Assembly: GCA_963823095.1 (NCBI GenBank)
Contig: CAWGKI010000049.1
Span: 434,001-498,000, forward strand
Reading direction: 5' to 3'
Source: CAIVVT01 sp963823095
GTDB lineage: Bacteria > Acidobacteriota > Terriglobia > Bryobacterales > Bryobacteraceae
Length of the DNA: 64,000 bases
Part shown: in pieces, positions 41,965-50,592 of the stretch
Numbering within the stretch: the stretch's first letter is position 1
How the letters are laid out: each line of letters begins with the position of its first letter
Position numbers and translations under genes: made by a program
The notes under the pieces: model-generated
Seen by the model: only the letters and a program-made list of their open reading frames with translations
Databases searched by the model: none
What the model was told of the DNA's origin: nothing

Positions 41965-42019
41965 CAAAGGGGACCGCTGCGCCGTGCCGTCATGCGACAC
42001 CGTGAAACGGTCCCCTTTG
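41965..42019 (-). terminator. rplI terminator
   Basis: A 12-bp perfect inverted repeat, CAAAGGGGACCG (41965-41976) and CGGTCCCCTTTG (42008-42019). On the minus strand the stem is followed by TTTGCTTTTGTTG, fitting an intrinsic terminator for the ribosomal-protein operon. Confidence 0.75.
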
Positions 42020-42058
42020 GGTATGAAAGGCCCCCTTGTGCGGGGGATCGAGCCGGTC

Positions 42059-42514
42059 TTACTCCGGCTCTTCTTCTTTGTTGACCTGGAGCGTCACCTG
42101 AGCGACGACGTCCTTGAATAGACGGATGGCGATCTTGTGTTCGCCGAGCGTCTTGATTGGCGCGTCGAGCAGGATCTTGCGCCGGTCGATGGTGTAACCG
42201 GCCTTCTCCAGCATCTCGTGGATGTCCTTGGCGGTGACGCTGCCGAACAACGCGTCCTGCTCGCCGGCCTTTTGGGTCGTAGCGAGCGTGACCGTGGCCA
42301 GCAGTTTCGCCAATTCCTGAGCCGCGCCCTGTTCTTTTGCCTCACGGCGGAGAGCAGCCTGGCGCTCCTGTTCGACGATCTTCTTGTTGCTGGCGGTGGC
42401 CGGGACGGCCAGCCGCTTGGGCAGCAGGAAATTGCGGGCATAGCCGGCCGCGACCTTCACGACCTGGCCGCGAGCCCCTAGAGTTTCGATATCTTCGCGA
42501 AGAATGACTTCCAT
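42059..42514 (-). CDS. rplI: 50S ribosomal protein L9
   Basis: 151 residues. N-terminal L9 domain MEVILREDIETLGARGQVVKVAAGYARNFLLPKRLA, a long connecting helix, and the C-terminal domain FGSVTAKDIHEML...TLGEHKIAIRLFKDVVAQVTL. It binds 23S rRNA near the L1 stalk and bridges ribosomes. Last gene of the rpsF-rpsR-rplI group, 28 bases from rpsR. Confidence 0.97.
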   Translation of the reverse strand: MEVILREDIETLGARGQVVKVAAGYARNFLLPKRLAVPATASNKKIVEQERQAALRREAKEQGAAQELAKLLATVTLATTQKAGEQDALFGSVTAKDIHEMLEKAGYTIDRRKILLDAPIKTLGEHKIAIRLFKDVVAQVTLQVNKEEEPE

Positions 42515-42542
42515 GTGGGGATTGCCTCCAGAGTACGCGCGC

Positions 42543-42842
42543 CTACTTGCCCGCGAAGGGCAGCAGAGCGATGTTGCGGGCCAACTTGATGGCCTCGGTG
42601 ATGCGCCGCTGGTTCTGTGCGTTCAAACCGGAGATGCGGCGCGGGATGATCTTGCCGCGCTCGGTGATGAATTGCGAGAGCAGCCGGACGTCTTTGTAAT
42701 CGATGTAGTCGATCTTTTCGAGACAGATGCGATCGACCTTTTTGCGGCGGAAATACTGGCGCTTGCCAGTGGCAATCGTCTTGTCGCCGCCTGTTGGGCG
42801 CTGGTTCGCGGCGATGGGGCGTCCACCTCTTTGTTCAGCCAT
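42543..42842 (-). CDS. rpsR: 30S ribosomal protein S18
   Basis: 99 residues with the S18 core KRQYFRRKKVDRICLEKIDYIDYKDVRLLSQFITERGKIIPRRISGLNAQNQRRITEAIKLARNIALLP. It pairs with S6 on the 30S platform. An N-terminal extension of about 25 residues is longer than in E. coli. No single-strand binding protein gene separates it from rpsF, unlike in many Firmicutes. Confidence 0.97.
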   Translation of the reverse strand: MAEQRGGRPIAANQRPTGGDKTIATGKRQYFRRKKVDRICLEKIDYIDYKDVRLLSQFITERGKIIPRRISGLNAQNQRRITEAIKLARNIALLPFAGK

Positions 42843-42876
42843 GGTGAATCTCCTTTTCTTTCCTCAAAGCCTCTGC

Positions 42877-43428
42877 TTACTCAGCGGCGGGCGGGGCCGC
42901 GGCTTCAACCGGAGCCGGAGCTTCAGCCGCCGGCGCAGCCGGAACTTCAACTGGCGCCGCAGCCGGAACTTCAACCGGAGCCGCGGCCGGCATGGCGGGC
43001 TGACCGGGAGCGACCGTAGCCGGTTCGGCCGGCAGCGCGGGCGCCACCGGAATGGCCGGGGCGGGAGCGGCAGTGATCTGCGGCTTGCGCTTGGCGCGCT
43101 TTTCCCGTTGCAGCTTCCGCTTCTCGAGTTTCTTCAACGATTCGTCGATGCGCACGGTGATCCACTTCATCACCGAGTCGGTGACGCGCATGCGGCGCTC
43201 GACTTCCTTCACCAGGGCGGTGCTCTCGGTCGAGAACTGCACCAGGATGAAGAAGCCCTCATTGCGCTTCTCGACGCGATAGGCGAGCTTGCGCACGCCC
43301 CACTTCTCGACCTTGTCCACCGTGCCCTTTGAGGAGACGATCAGCGCCTTGATCTGTTCGACATAGGCGTCGATCTCTTCTTCAACGGCATCGGGACGAA
43401 GGATGAACAGCTCTTCGTAGATTCTCAT
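42877..43428 (-). CDS. rpsF: 30S ribosomal protein S6 with long Ala/Pro/Glu tail
   Basis: 183 residues. The S6 domain (about 1-97) is canonical: MRIYEELFILRPDA, KWGVRKLAYRVEKRNEGFFILVQF and VKEVERRMRVTDSVMKW. A basic stretch (KLEKRKLQREKRAKRKP) and then about 65 residues of Ala/Pro/Glu repeats, including two tandem AAPVEVPA units, follow; E. coli S6 has a short Glu tail instead. The start overlaps the pth stop by four bases, showing translational coupling. Confidence 0.95.
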   Translation of the reverse strand: MRIYEELFILRPDAVEEEIDAYVEQIKALIVSSKGTVDKVEKWGVRKLAYRVEKRNEGFFILVQFSTESTALVKEVERRMRVTDSVMKWITVRIDESLKKLEKRKLQREKRAKRKPQITAAPAPAIPVAPALPAEPATVAPGQPAMPAAAPVEVPAAAPVEVPAAPAAEAPAPVEAAAPPAAE

Positions 43429-44027
43429 TCTTCCTCTCGATTCGTGCCCGGAGCGCGACGGTTGTGAGCCGTCATGGCCTTTTCGACGCCCCAGGCAATA
43501 ATGGACTCAACTGCCTGACTTGCGTTGTCCAGCAGCTCGTCCAGTTGCTTCCTCTGCTCGCCCTTCATGGGAGCAAGCACGAACTTCGCCCCATCCCCGA
43601 CCGGATGTCCGGGATGAATGCCCAACCGAACCCTTGGAATCTCGTCCGTGCCGAGACAACGGATGATGTCTTTCATCCCGTTGTGCCCGGCGGCGGAACC
43701 CTTCGGCCGGATCCGTAGGCTGCCCCAGGGCAAATCGAGCTCGTCGTAAACGACCACGATCCGCTCCGGAGCCACCTGATACTTCTCAGCCAGCCCGTTC
43801 ACCGCCTGACCGCTTAAATTCATAAACGTTTGCGGCTTCGCGAGCAGCACCGCCTCGGCCCCGAAAGCGCCCTGACCCACATCGGCCCGGCATTCGTATC
43901 GGGAAACGCGGATATTGTTCCGCGCCGCCAGACGGTCGACCACCAGAAAACCCAGGTTGTGGTGGGTGAACTCATACTCGGGCCCGGGATTACCAAGCCC
44001 CACAACCATAAACCTAGGCTCCGGCAT
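43425..44027 (-). CDS. pth: Peptidyl-tRNA hydrolase
   Basis: 200 residues. The Pth fold is marked by VVGLGNPGPEYEFTHHNLGF with the catalytic His and Asn in place, AKPQTFMNLSGQAV, VVYDELDLPWGSLRIRPKGSAAGHNGMKDII and RVRLGIHPGH. It releases peptides from prematurely dropped peptidyl-tRNA and is essential in most bacteria. Overlaps rpsF by four bases and lies 33 bases downstream of the probable true stop of rplY. Confidence 0.97.
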   Translation of the reverse strand: MPEPRFMVVGLGNPGPEYEFTHHNLGFLVVDRLAARNNIRVSRYECRADVGQGAFGAEAVLLAKPQTFMNLSGQAVNGLAEKYQVAPERIVVVYDELDLPWGSLRIRPKGSAAGHNGMKDIIRCLGTDEIPRVRLGIHPGHPVGDGAKFVLAPMKGEQRKQLDELLDNASQAVESIIAWGVEKAMTAHNRRAPGTNREEE

Positions 44028-44060
44028 GGCCGATCACCAGGGAGTGTCCCTGACCTCTCC

Positions 44061-44749
44061 CTACTTCTTCTTCTCGGGCTTCTCGGCTTCTCGCCTTCCT
44101 TGCCTTCTTCTTCCTTCTTGCCCTTCTTCACTACTTCCGGCTCGGCGGCAGTGGCGACGGCTTCAGTGGCCTCCGGCTCAACTTCCTTGACCGGCGACAC
44201 GACGTGCGAGATAAGCTGATCCGGCGCGCTGACCAGTTTCATCGTGCCCGAGAGCGGAACGTCGGCGGCACGCAGGCTGCTGCCAATGCGGAACTCGGTG
44301 ACATCGACGCGGAAATCCTCGGGGATCTCTTCCGGCAGGCACTCAATCTCGATTTCGCGAGTGATGATCTCGTAAACGCCGCCCTGCTCCTTCACGCCGC
44401 GCGGGTCGCCAATGTTGAGGACCCGGACGCTGACCTTGAGGCGCTTGGTGAGGTCGATGCGCAGAAAATCGACATGAAGGATGTTCTCCTTCAACGGATG
44501 GTTCTGCCAATCTTTGAGCATCACCGGCGTCTTCTCGGCGCCCGTGATGTCCAAAGTGAAAATGGTGTTGCCGCCCGCCGCGGAATTCAGGACCTTGACG
44601 ATGTCCTTCGGGCTGACGGTGACGGCCACCGGATCTTGGCCGGTGCCGTAGACCACGGCGGGAATCTGCTTCTGCACCCGCAGCCGCCGAGCTTCATTCT
44701 TGCCCCGGCTCGAGCGAAGCTCCGCGGCGATGGTGAGGTCCTTTACCAT
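44061..44749 (-). CDS. rplY: 50S ribosomal protein L25/Ctc, with apparent 1-base deletion near the C-terminus
   Basis: From ATG 44749 (AGGAG six bases upstream). The 5S rRNA-binding domain (MVKDLTIAAELRSSRGKNEARRLR...IPAVVYG) and the TL5-like C-terminal domain (VYEIITREIEIECLPEEIPE) are complete. As assembled, the frame runs on past the acidic/Lys tail into pth and stops only at 43820. Adding one C where AAGCCGAG (about 44084) would become AAGCCCGAG, as in the adjacent repeat, gives a tail ending GEKPEKPEKK and a stop at 44061. I take that as the real end, of about 229 residues. Confidence 0.88.
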
Positions 44750-44765
44750 AACTTGCTCCTGTCGA

Positions 44766-45735
44766 TCAAACAAACAACGTGCTGACGGACGTCTCTTCGT
44801 GGATGCTCTGGATGGCGCGCGCCAGCAGGCGGGCCACCGAGAGGACGCGGATTTTGCCGCAAGCGGCAGCCTCCGGGCGCAACGGAATGGAGTCCGAAAA
44901 AACGACTTCCTTAAGACCCGAACCGGCGATGCGCTCGACGGCGGGTCCGGATAAAACCGCATGGGTGGCACAAGCCGATACCGATCGGGCGCCTTTGCTC
45001 AACAGAGCGTCACAGCCCTTCACCAGCGTGCCGGCCGTGTCGATCAGATCGTCGATGATGAGACAGTCGCGGCCCTCGACGTCTCCGATAATGTGCATGA
45101 TCTCGGCCACGTTCGGCGCATCGCGCCGCTTATCGATAATGGCCAGGGGAACTTCCAGGCGCTTGGCGAAAGCGCGGGCACGCTCCACGCCGCCCGCATC
45201 GGGCGAAACCACGATGGTCCTGCTCAGGTCGGTGGAGCGGAAATACTCGATCATCACCGGCGAGGCGAACAAATGGTCCACCGGGACGTTAAAAAAGCCT
45301 TGAATCTGAGCGGCGTGCAGGTCGAGCGCCAGCAGGCGATTCGCCCCGGCCGTCTCCAACATGCTCGCAACCACTTTGGCCGAAATCGGCACTCGCGAGC
45401 GGTCCTTGCGGTCCTGCCGGGCATACCCGTAATAGGGCATCACCGCAGTGATCCGGTCCGCCGAGGCGCGCTTCAGACGCGTCGATCATCAGGAGCAATT
45501 CCATCAGATTGCGCTCGACCGGCGTGCAACTGGGCTGAACGATAAAGACGTCGTTCCCACGAACGTTCTCTTCAATCTGAACCCAGATTTCGCCGTCCGA
45601 AAAGTTCTTTACAATCGCGCCGGCGAGAGGCACGCCCAGCGCGGCGCAGATAGCACGAGAAAGGGGAAGGTTGGCATTCCCCGAAAGGACTTTCAGACGA
45701 TCGGTTCCCGTCGCTCCGTGCACCAGCTTCAGCAC
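44766..45735 (-). CDS. prs: Ribose-phosphate pyrophosphokinase, interrupted by an apparent 1-base insertion
   Basis: It makes PRPP from ribose 5-phosphate and ATP. Two frames join at about 45476: the first (from GTG 45735) has KVLSGNANLPL, KNFSDGEIWVQIEENVRG and VFIVQPSCTPVERNLMELLLMIDA; the second has MPYYGYARQDRKDRSRVPIS, LDLHAAQIQGFF, VVSPDAGGVERA, AIIDKRR and the PRPP loop LIIDDLIDTAGT. Removing one base (T in GACGCGTCTGAAG on the minus strand) restores ALKRASADRITAVMPYYGYARQ and an enzyme of about 322 residues. Since the gene is normally essential, sequence error is more likely than loss. It lies between ispE and rplY. Confidence 0.9.
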
Positions 45736-45759
45736 CTCGTGCGCAGGCCGCCTGCGGCC

Positions 45760-46704
45760 TCACGCGTATACACTCTGGGGCGGCCACATTCCGGTAGTCG
45801 CGTGCCCCCGCAAGCCACGCAAGTACGCCGCTTGGTAGCGGGCGCGCGTGACCATATTGGTCGAGAAAACCTGGAGAGGTTCCGTTCGAAACTGCGGAAG
45901 GGCTCCCTGAAGCTTGGCCCGGTCCGGAAACACCCCGAAGAGTGTTGCCCCACTGCCGGAGAGCCGTGCAGAATGGGCACCGTGCCGCTCGAGTTTTCTC
46001 CGCCATCCAGCCAGCTCCGGGTGGAGCCGAAAGACAGCGTCCTCGAAATCGTTTTCTGCGGCCCGCGCACAATACGCTTGCCACACGAACGATTGGAACG
46101 TCTTTAATGTAGCAATTCCATCAATTTCCGTCAATGCTGGACGGCCCAGCGCCCGGTAGGCTTCCGGCGTTGAGACGTGGATATTGGGTGCCAAAACCAG
46201 CACCGGCAAGGGCTTCGGTTCGGGCAGCGGGTAAAGCTCTTCACCGCGTCCGAGGCCCAGGGCAGCGCCTCCAGTGAGGAAGAACGGCACATCCGAGCCG
46301 AGTTGCGCGCCCATTGCCGTCAACTCGCCAAGGGTCGCTTTGCGGCCGCTGAGCGCAGGCAGAGCGAGCAGCGTACAAGCGGCATCGGAGGAGCCCCCAC
46401 CGAGTCCCCCGCCCATCGGGATGCGCTTGGTCAGCCGCATCTTCAGCACCCCGTGAACCTTCTTCGCTTCGAAGAAGAGGCGCGCGGCGCGCACGACCAG
46501 ATTGTTATCGATGGCTAGAGCGTCTTCGAGTTCGATGGAAGTCTTGCGTCCGGGTGCGAATTCGAAAGTGATCGTGTCCTTCAGGCCGATGGTTTGAAAG
46601 ACGGTCCTCAGTTCGTGAAAGCCGTCCGGGCGTTTGCCCAGCACCTTCAGGCTGAGGTTGATCTTGGCGAATGCGGGGAGACTGGCGAAGCGGGCGGTGG
46701 TCAT
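45760..46704 (-). CDS. ispE: 4-diphosphocytidyl-2-C-methyl-D-erythritol kinase
   Basis: 314 residues, GHMP kinase fold: FAKINLSLKVLGKRPDGFHEL (substrate side, about 12-32), the ATP loop PMGGGLGGGSSDAA (about 97-110) and GAHSARLSGSGATLFGVF near the C-terminus. It phosphorylates CDP-ME in the MEP route to isoprenoids. The gene starts only five bases after the PIN-domain toxin gene and is 24 bases upstream of prs, a common ispE-prs order. Its transcription may therefore depend on the toxin-antitoxin promoter. Confidence 0.95.
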   Translation of the reverse strand: MTTARFASLPAFAKINLSLKVLGKRPDGFHELRTVFQTIGLKDTITFEFAPGRKTSIELEDALAIDNNLVVRAARLFFEAKKVHGVLKMRLTKRIPMGGGLGGGSSDAACTLLALPALSGRKATLGELTAMGAQLGSDVPFFLTGGAALGLGRGEELYPLPEPKPLPVLVLAPNIHVSTPEAYRALGRPALTEIDGIATLKTFQSFVWQAYCARAAENDFEDAVFRLHPELAGWRRKLERHGAHSARLSGSGATLFGVFPDRAKLQGALPQFRTEPLQVFSTNMVTRARYQAAYLRGLRGHATTGMWPPQSVYA

Positions 46705-46709
46705 CTGAT

Positions 46710-47105
46710 TTAGGATCCAACAGAAAGATACTCGGCGGGTGTGGCGATGGCGATGCTCTGAAAGGACTTAAGGATCAGAAGATCTTTATCTCCGGAAACG
46801 AGCAGATGTGCGCCCGCATTCACCGCAGTTTCAAGCACCGCGTCGTCGTTCGGGTCGCGGCAGGTGCCGGAGAGGAGTCCATGCACGTCGACTCGAAGGG
46901 CTCGCCCCCACATCGCTCTCAGATCTTCTCTTACCGCTTGTTCTTGCCGATCGAATTTGCAGACTAGGATGCGGATGACTTCTGCTTCGATGAAGCTTGA
47001 GATTGCAGGCACGTCACGGGTCAGCGCCCGCTCCGCGGCCAGTTCAGGAACTCCGCCAAATTCCATCGCGGAGATCCAGACACTGGTATCGAGGACGACG
47101 ATCAC
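46710..47105 (-). CDS. PIN-domain toxin (VapC-like, COG1569 type)
   Basis: 131 residues. Acidic PIN residues are present: Asp6 in VLDTSVW, Glu in SFIEAEVIRIL (about 40), Asp in RDPNDDAVLETA (about 87) and Asp in LLVSGDKDLL (about 105). Such proteins are Mg-dependent endoribonucleases cutting tRNA, rRNA or mRNA. The start overlaps the stop of the ribbon-helix-helix gene by four bases, the usual arrangement of a type II toxin-antitoxin pair. Cleavage target unknown. Confidence 0.88.
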   Translation of the reverse strand: MIVVLDTSVWISAMEFGGVPELAAERALTRDVPAISSFIEAEVIRILVCKFDRQEQAVREDLRAMWGRALRVDVHGLLSGTCRDPNDDAVLETAVNAGAHLLVSGDKDLLILKSFQSIAIATPAEYLSVGS

Positions 47106-47377
47106 TTCTCTGTCTGCTCCGCGCGCATTTCCTCGCGGACCTCGTGAATCAGCCGCTCGACATCATCGGGCGTATATCCCATGTGTCCCTTCCGCAGACC
47201 TTCTTCCTGTGAACGCTTCAGGATTGCGTGTATGCGCTGCGCTTCGTACGTCCGAAACGCCTCGCGGAACAGCTCGCTGATGGTCCGGCTCTCGACCTTT
47301 GCAGTCCGAATGACCATTTCGGCCATGTCCGGAGGCAGGGAAATCGTGAATTGCTTTGTGACGCGCTGTTGCGGCAT
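47102..47377 (-). CDS. Ribbon-helix-helix antitoxin
   Basis: 91 residues. An N-terminal RHH/CopG domain (KQFTISLPPDMAEMVIRTAK, ESRTISELFREAFRTYEAQR) and an acidic, helical C-terminal tail that would wrap the toxin. RHH antitoxins bind their own promoter; the palindrome and direct repeats at 47386-47410, 9-33 bases upstream of the ATG, are suitable operators. Coupled to the PIN toxin by a four-base overlap. Confidence 0.87.
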   Translation of the reverse strand: MPQQRVTKQFTISLPPDMAEMVIRTAKVESRTISELFREAFRTYEAQRIHAILKRSQEEGLRKGHMGYTPDDVERLIHEVREEMRAEQTEK

Positions 47378-47385
47378 GCCTCTAT

Positions 47386-47410
47386 CATTACTCAGTAATG
47401 CTCAGTAATG
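47386..47410 (-). promoter_or_regulatory. Candidate operator of the toxin-antitoxin operon
   Basis: CATTACTCAGTAATG (47386-47400) is a palindrome with one central mismatch pair, and CTCAGTAATG is repeated directly (47391-47400 and 47401-47410). It lies just upstream of the antitoxin start and overlaps the apt stop codon (47402-47404). Confidence 0.6.
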
Positions 47411-47917
47411 CAATATCGAGAACACCTCATGCCCGTTGAGCTTGCTTCGCCCGTGCAGAAAATCGAGTTCGAGCACAAAGCCGACGCCCACGACCACGCC
47501 GCCCAGCCGCTCCACCAGAGACACTACGCCGGACGCCGTGCCCCCGGTAGCCAGCACATCGTCGAGGATCAGCACCCGCGCGCCCGGCGTGATGGCGTCC
47601 TTGTGGACCTCCAGCCGGTCTGTTCCGTATTCGAGGGCGTACTCGACGCTCTCGGTCGCAGCCGGAAGCTTGCCCGGCTTGCGCACCGGCACGAAGCCCG
47701 CACCCAAGGCGTATGCGATGGCCGGCGCGAAGAAGAAGCCGCGCGCCTCAATGCCGACGACGATGTCGATGGGCGTCGAGGCGTACCGCGCCTTCAGCTC
47801 GTCGATCACCTGCCGCCAGCCGGCCGGATCTTTCAAAAGCGTCGTAATGTCGTAGAAATTGATGCCCGGTTTCGGAAAATCAGGGACTTCGCGGATTAGG
47901 GATTTCAAGTCCGGCAT
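47402..47917 (-). CDS. apt: Adenine phosphoribosyltransferase
   Basis: 171 residues from ATG 47917 (MPDLKSLIREVPDFPKPGINF); the open frame further upstream is not part of the family. APRT marks: YDITTLLKDPAGW, VVGIEARGFFFAPAIAYALGAGFVPVRKPGKLP and the PRPP loop VLILDDVLATGGT. It salvages adenine to AMP with PRPP, the product of the nearby prs. The stop codon lies in the putative operator of the downstream toxin-antitoxin genes, 24 bases before the antitoxin start. The divergent neighbour begins 57 bases away. Confidence 0.96.
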   Translation of the reverse strand: MPDLKSLIREVPDFPKPGINFYDITTLLKDPAGWRQVIDELKARYASTPIDIVVGIEARGFFFAPAIAYALGAGFVPVRKPGKLPAATESVEYALEYGTDRLEVHKDAITPGARVLILDDVLATGGTASGVVSLVERLGGVVVGVGFVLELDFLHGRSKLNGHEVFSILHY

Positions 47918-47974
47918 GGTTGAGAATTGGTGAGAAACCTCCACGATTGTATCGCGCCGAGCGTCTCTAAAGTC

Positions 47975-49766
47975 ATGACATGCCTGCTGAAGTGCACGTG
48001 GGCAGTGTGCTTTCTCGTGGTTGATCTGCCCGGTCTCGCTCAGATCGGCGAATCGGCGCGCCCCAAACCTGCCTCCATCGAAGTCATAGTCGCGGATCAG
48101 AACGGGCAACCGATCCCCGGAGCTGAAGTCGCTTGGTCAGACGAAATGACGGCGTACCGGCGGGCAGGCCGCTCGACGTCCCAGATCGACTTGCCGAAAA
48201 CGGACTTCAACGGGAGACTCTTGATCGAGCTTCCCAGAGACGGGGCGTTTCGCGTCGCGGTCCGCCTCGACGGCTACCTCGACGCCGACGACTTAAGCCA
48301 GATCGAGCACGTCGAGGTCGTCCAGGTAGATTGGGGCAAAACGGCAAAGCTGTTCGTCGATCTCGTCCGCAGCGCATCGTTTCAAGGGACGGTCTACTTG
48401 GACGACGGCCGACGCGTGGCGGGAGCGGTTGTGCGATTGCAGCCGGCGGCGCTCTCCTGGACGGGTACGATCCGGGGCCCTGCCCCCAAATGGCTGATGG
48501 CCAAGACAGATGCCCAGGGTAACTACGCCTTCCCCATCGTCCCGCCCGCCCAGTATGGGATGTGGATCGCGCCTCCGCGCGGACGGTAAGCGACTCGCTG
48601 GAAAAGAACGATCGCGATGAGTGGACAGGCTACGGCACCGTCGTCTGGCACACCAGCGTCGAGGAGTTGCGCCGCATCGTTCCAGTGGACATCGCGCCTG
48701 GCGAAGACGTGCGCGGCTACAACGTCGTACTGCGCAAAACGAGGGTATATCCCATCCAAGGGACCCTGCGGGAATGGACACTGAAACCGCTTCTCCACGC
48801 CAAGGTTTCGATTAGAGCCGAGGCAGAAGAGCCCATTACCCTGCTCGCGCCTCGCCCTGTCAACGCGCCAACTGGAGATTTTGAATTCCCGGCCCTTCCG
48901 GAGGGCCGCTACGCGCTTCTCGTATACCGCGACGATGCGCCCGAAGCTCCGCCCTACGCCATTCCATTCGAAAGTGGTGAAGGAATCCCGGGTGATCCTG
49001 CCCTTGGGCCCATCCTGAAATCCCGGCACGCGGTCAGGATTCCACCCTGGCGCCCCGTCGAAGGGAAGGTAACCATACTGCGGCCGGACCCCACCGCGGC
49101 ACCGGATCCCAAGGCACCAATGCAGGCGCAGCAGCCCAAGCCCATTCGCCGCAACCCCTATGCGCAGCCGGCGCCGGTGATCGTTTCCCTCACTCCGGCG
49201 GGCCGCCCCTTTGCCGCCCGCACCGACGCTGTGTGGCTCGAAAGCTCTGAATCCTCCAATTGGAATGCTATGGAGTTCCCAGCAAAAGAGCTGCCGCCGG
49301 GCTGGTACGAATTCAGGGTCCAGGCCCCCGAGCCGTGGTACGTCGTCTCGGCCCGAGGCGAAAACACGGACCTGTGGGAGAACCCGATCCTCCCATGCTC
49401 TCGAGCCGGTATGATTCTCCGGCTCACTTCGTCATAGAGATTCGCCAGGGAGGCAGTGCTCTGGAAGGAGTCGTCGTCAACGACCAGGGCGAGCCAGTCG
49501 CCAATGGCGCGATGTGCGCGCTGTCCGAGGACCCCCACAGGCAAGTTCAGCCCGGCGGAGCGTTCTGCGTGCGCGCGGACGGCGGCGGAGAATTTCGCAG
49601 CCGTTGGATGAGTCCGGGCAAGTGGAGGATATGGGCGTTCACGAAGAAGCCGCGCGAAAACCCGGCCAGTCCCGCTTTCAGGGAGAAGTACGAACGTCGC
49701 GGTCAGACGGTGACGGTGCCGGAAGACGGCGTGCTGGCAAGACGCTCGGTCCTGGTCATCGAGTAA
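47975..49766 (+). pseudogene. Secreted carboxypeptidase-regulatory-like repeat protein, broken by two frameshifts
   Basis: Three successive plus-strand frames make one protein of about 597 residues once two bases are added: 47975 to about 48580 (signal MTCLLKCTWAVCFLVV..., then IEVIVADQNGQPIPGAEVAW and FQGTVYLDDGRRVAGAVVRL), about 48580 to 49410 (YPIQGTLREWTLKPLLHAKV; PVEGKVTILRPD) and about 49410 to 49766 (IEIRQGGSALEGVVVNDQGEPVANG). These are repeated regulatory-like Ig folds as in acidobacterial surface proteins. Both breaks are one-base deletions, and the total length (1792) plus 2 is divisible by three. Could be a pseudogene or assembly error. Confidence 0.75.
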
Positions 49767-49770
49767 GTGT

Positions 49771-50376
49771 CTACCGGAAATTCTCCGGGCGAGGCGCGAG
49801 CGCTCCAAGGACGCTCATGCCAATGACCAGGGCGGTCATCACGCCCATCCCGATGTTCCAGGCGCGCCTGGGCCGCCGGGACCAGGCCACGAAGGCCCAG
49901 GCGAACATCAGGTTCTGCAGGAGCACCTCGGGCAGGCCACGCAGGTGCTGCATCAGCGTGAGCTTGGTGTAGACCAGTCCCTCCAGCGAGCCGGGCGCGG
50001 GACCGGAAGGCGAGAGTACGCTCAAACCCACGACCAGCGCGAACAGCTTCAGCCAGCCCTTCGGCTCATCGAGCAGGACGTGGCGGAACGGGTACAACAC
50101 GGCAGCCAGCACCAGTCCACGGAAGACCTGCAAGGCCGGGCCGGCCGCGATCCATGGGGAGTCCATCGGACGCATGAGTTGGGAGAGGCCTGGCGTCTGG
50201 AACAGACCCTTGTAGTCCATCAGCGTGTAGGCCAATATGCCGGCCACAAAGTAGGAAACCATGTGACAGGCGGTGGCGCGGAACCAGAATTGACCGAAGC
50301 CTGGTTCGGCGATAGGCGGGCGATGCGTCGTTCGGCATGACTCTCCTGACAGGATCCGTCCCGGAGACGCCGCCAC
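49771..50376 (-). CDS. Polytopic membrane protein, unknown function
   Basis: Up to 201 residues from a poor GTG start at 50376. Hydrophobic helices near 37-52, 80-98, 108-124, 142-158 and 172-190. The conserved-looking part starts at PPIAEPGFGQFWFRATACH. A better start signal, AGGAG before ATG 50338, is in another frame, so a one-base error close to the N-terminus (about 50310-50325) is suspected. It ends four bases from the convergent frameshifted gene. No family recognised. Confidence 0.55.
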   Translation of the reverse strand: MAASPGRILSGESCRTTHRPPIAEPGFGQFWFRATACHMVSYFVAGILAYTLMDYKGLFQTPGLSQLMRPMDSPWIAAGPALQVFRGLVLAAVLYPFRHVLLDEPKGWLKLFALVVGLSVLSPSGPAPGSLEGLVYTKLTLMQHLRGLPEVLLQNLMFAWAFVAWSRRPRRAWNIGMGVMTALVIGMSVLGALAPRPENFR

Positions 50377-50481
50377 ACACGGCTTCCGCGCGTCCGGACG
50401 TCCGGACGAATGCCATGCCCTAGTTACGGATCATCCGGCCTTTTGTTCCGCATAATCGCGCTGCAAGCTTGAGCCGCGCCT

Positions 50482-50573
50482 CCTGGGAACGCCGATCTCC
50501 AGATCGGCCCAAACACTGCGTCAGCGGCAAGTTCTCGGCGACAAGTGCCGATCTGGAGATCGGCGTTCCCAGG
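50482..50573. repeat. Inverted pair of 27-base palindromic repeats
   Basis: Perfect 27-base arms at 50482-50508 and 50547-50573 (core GCCGATCTCCAGATCGGC, flank CCTGGGAAC) face each other across 38 bases. Each arm is itself a palindrome, so the RNA could form either one long or two short hairpins. The spacer 50377-50592 contains no gene. Confidence 0.9.
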
Positions 50574-50592
50574 GCGGATGCGGCGCAGGTTC

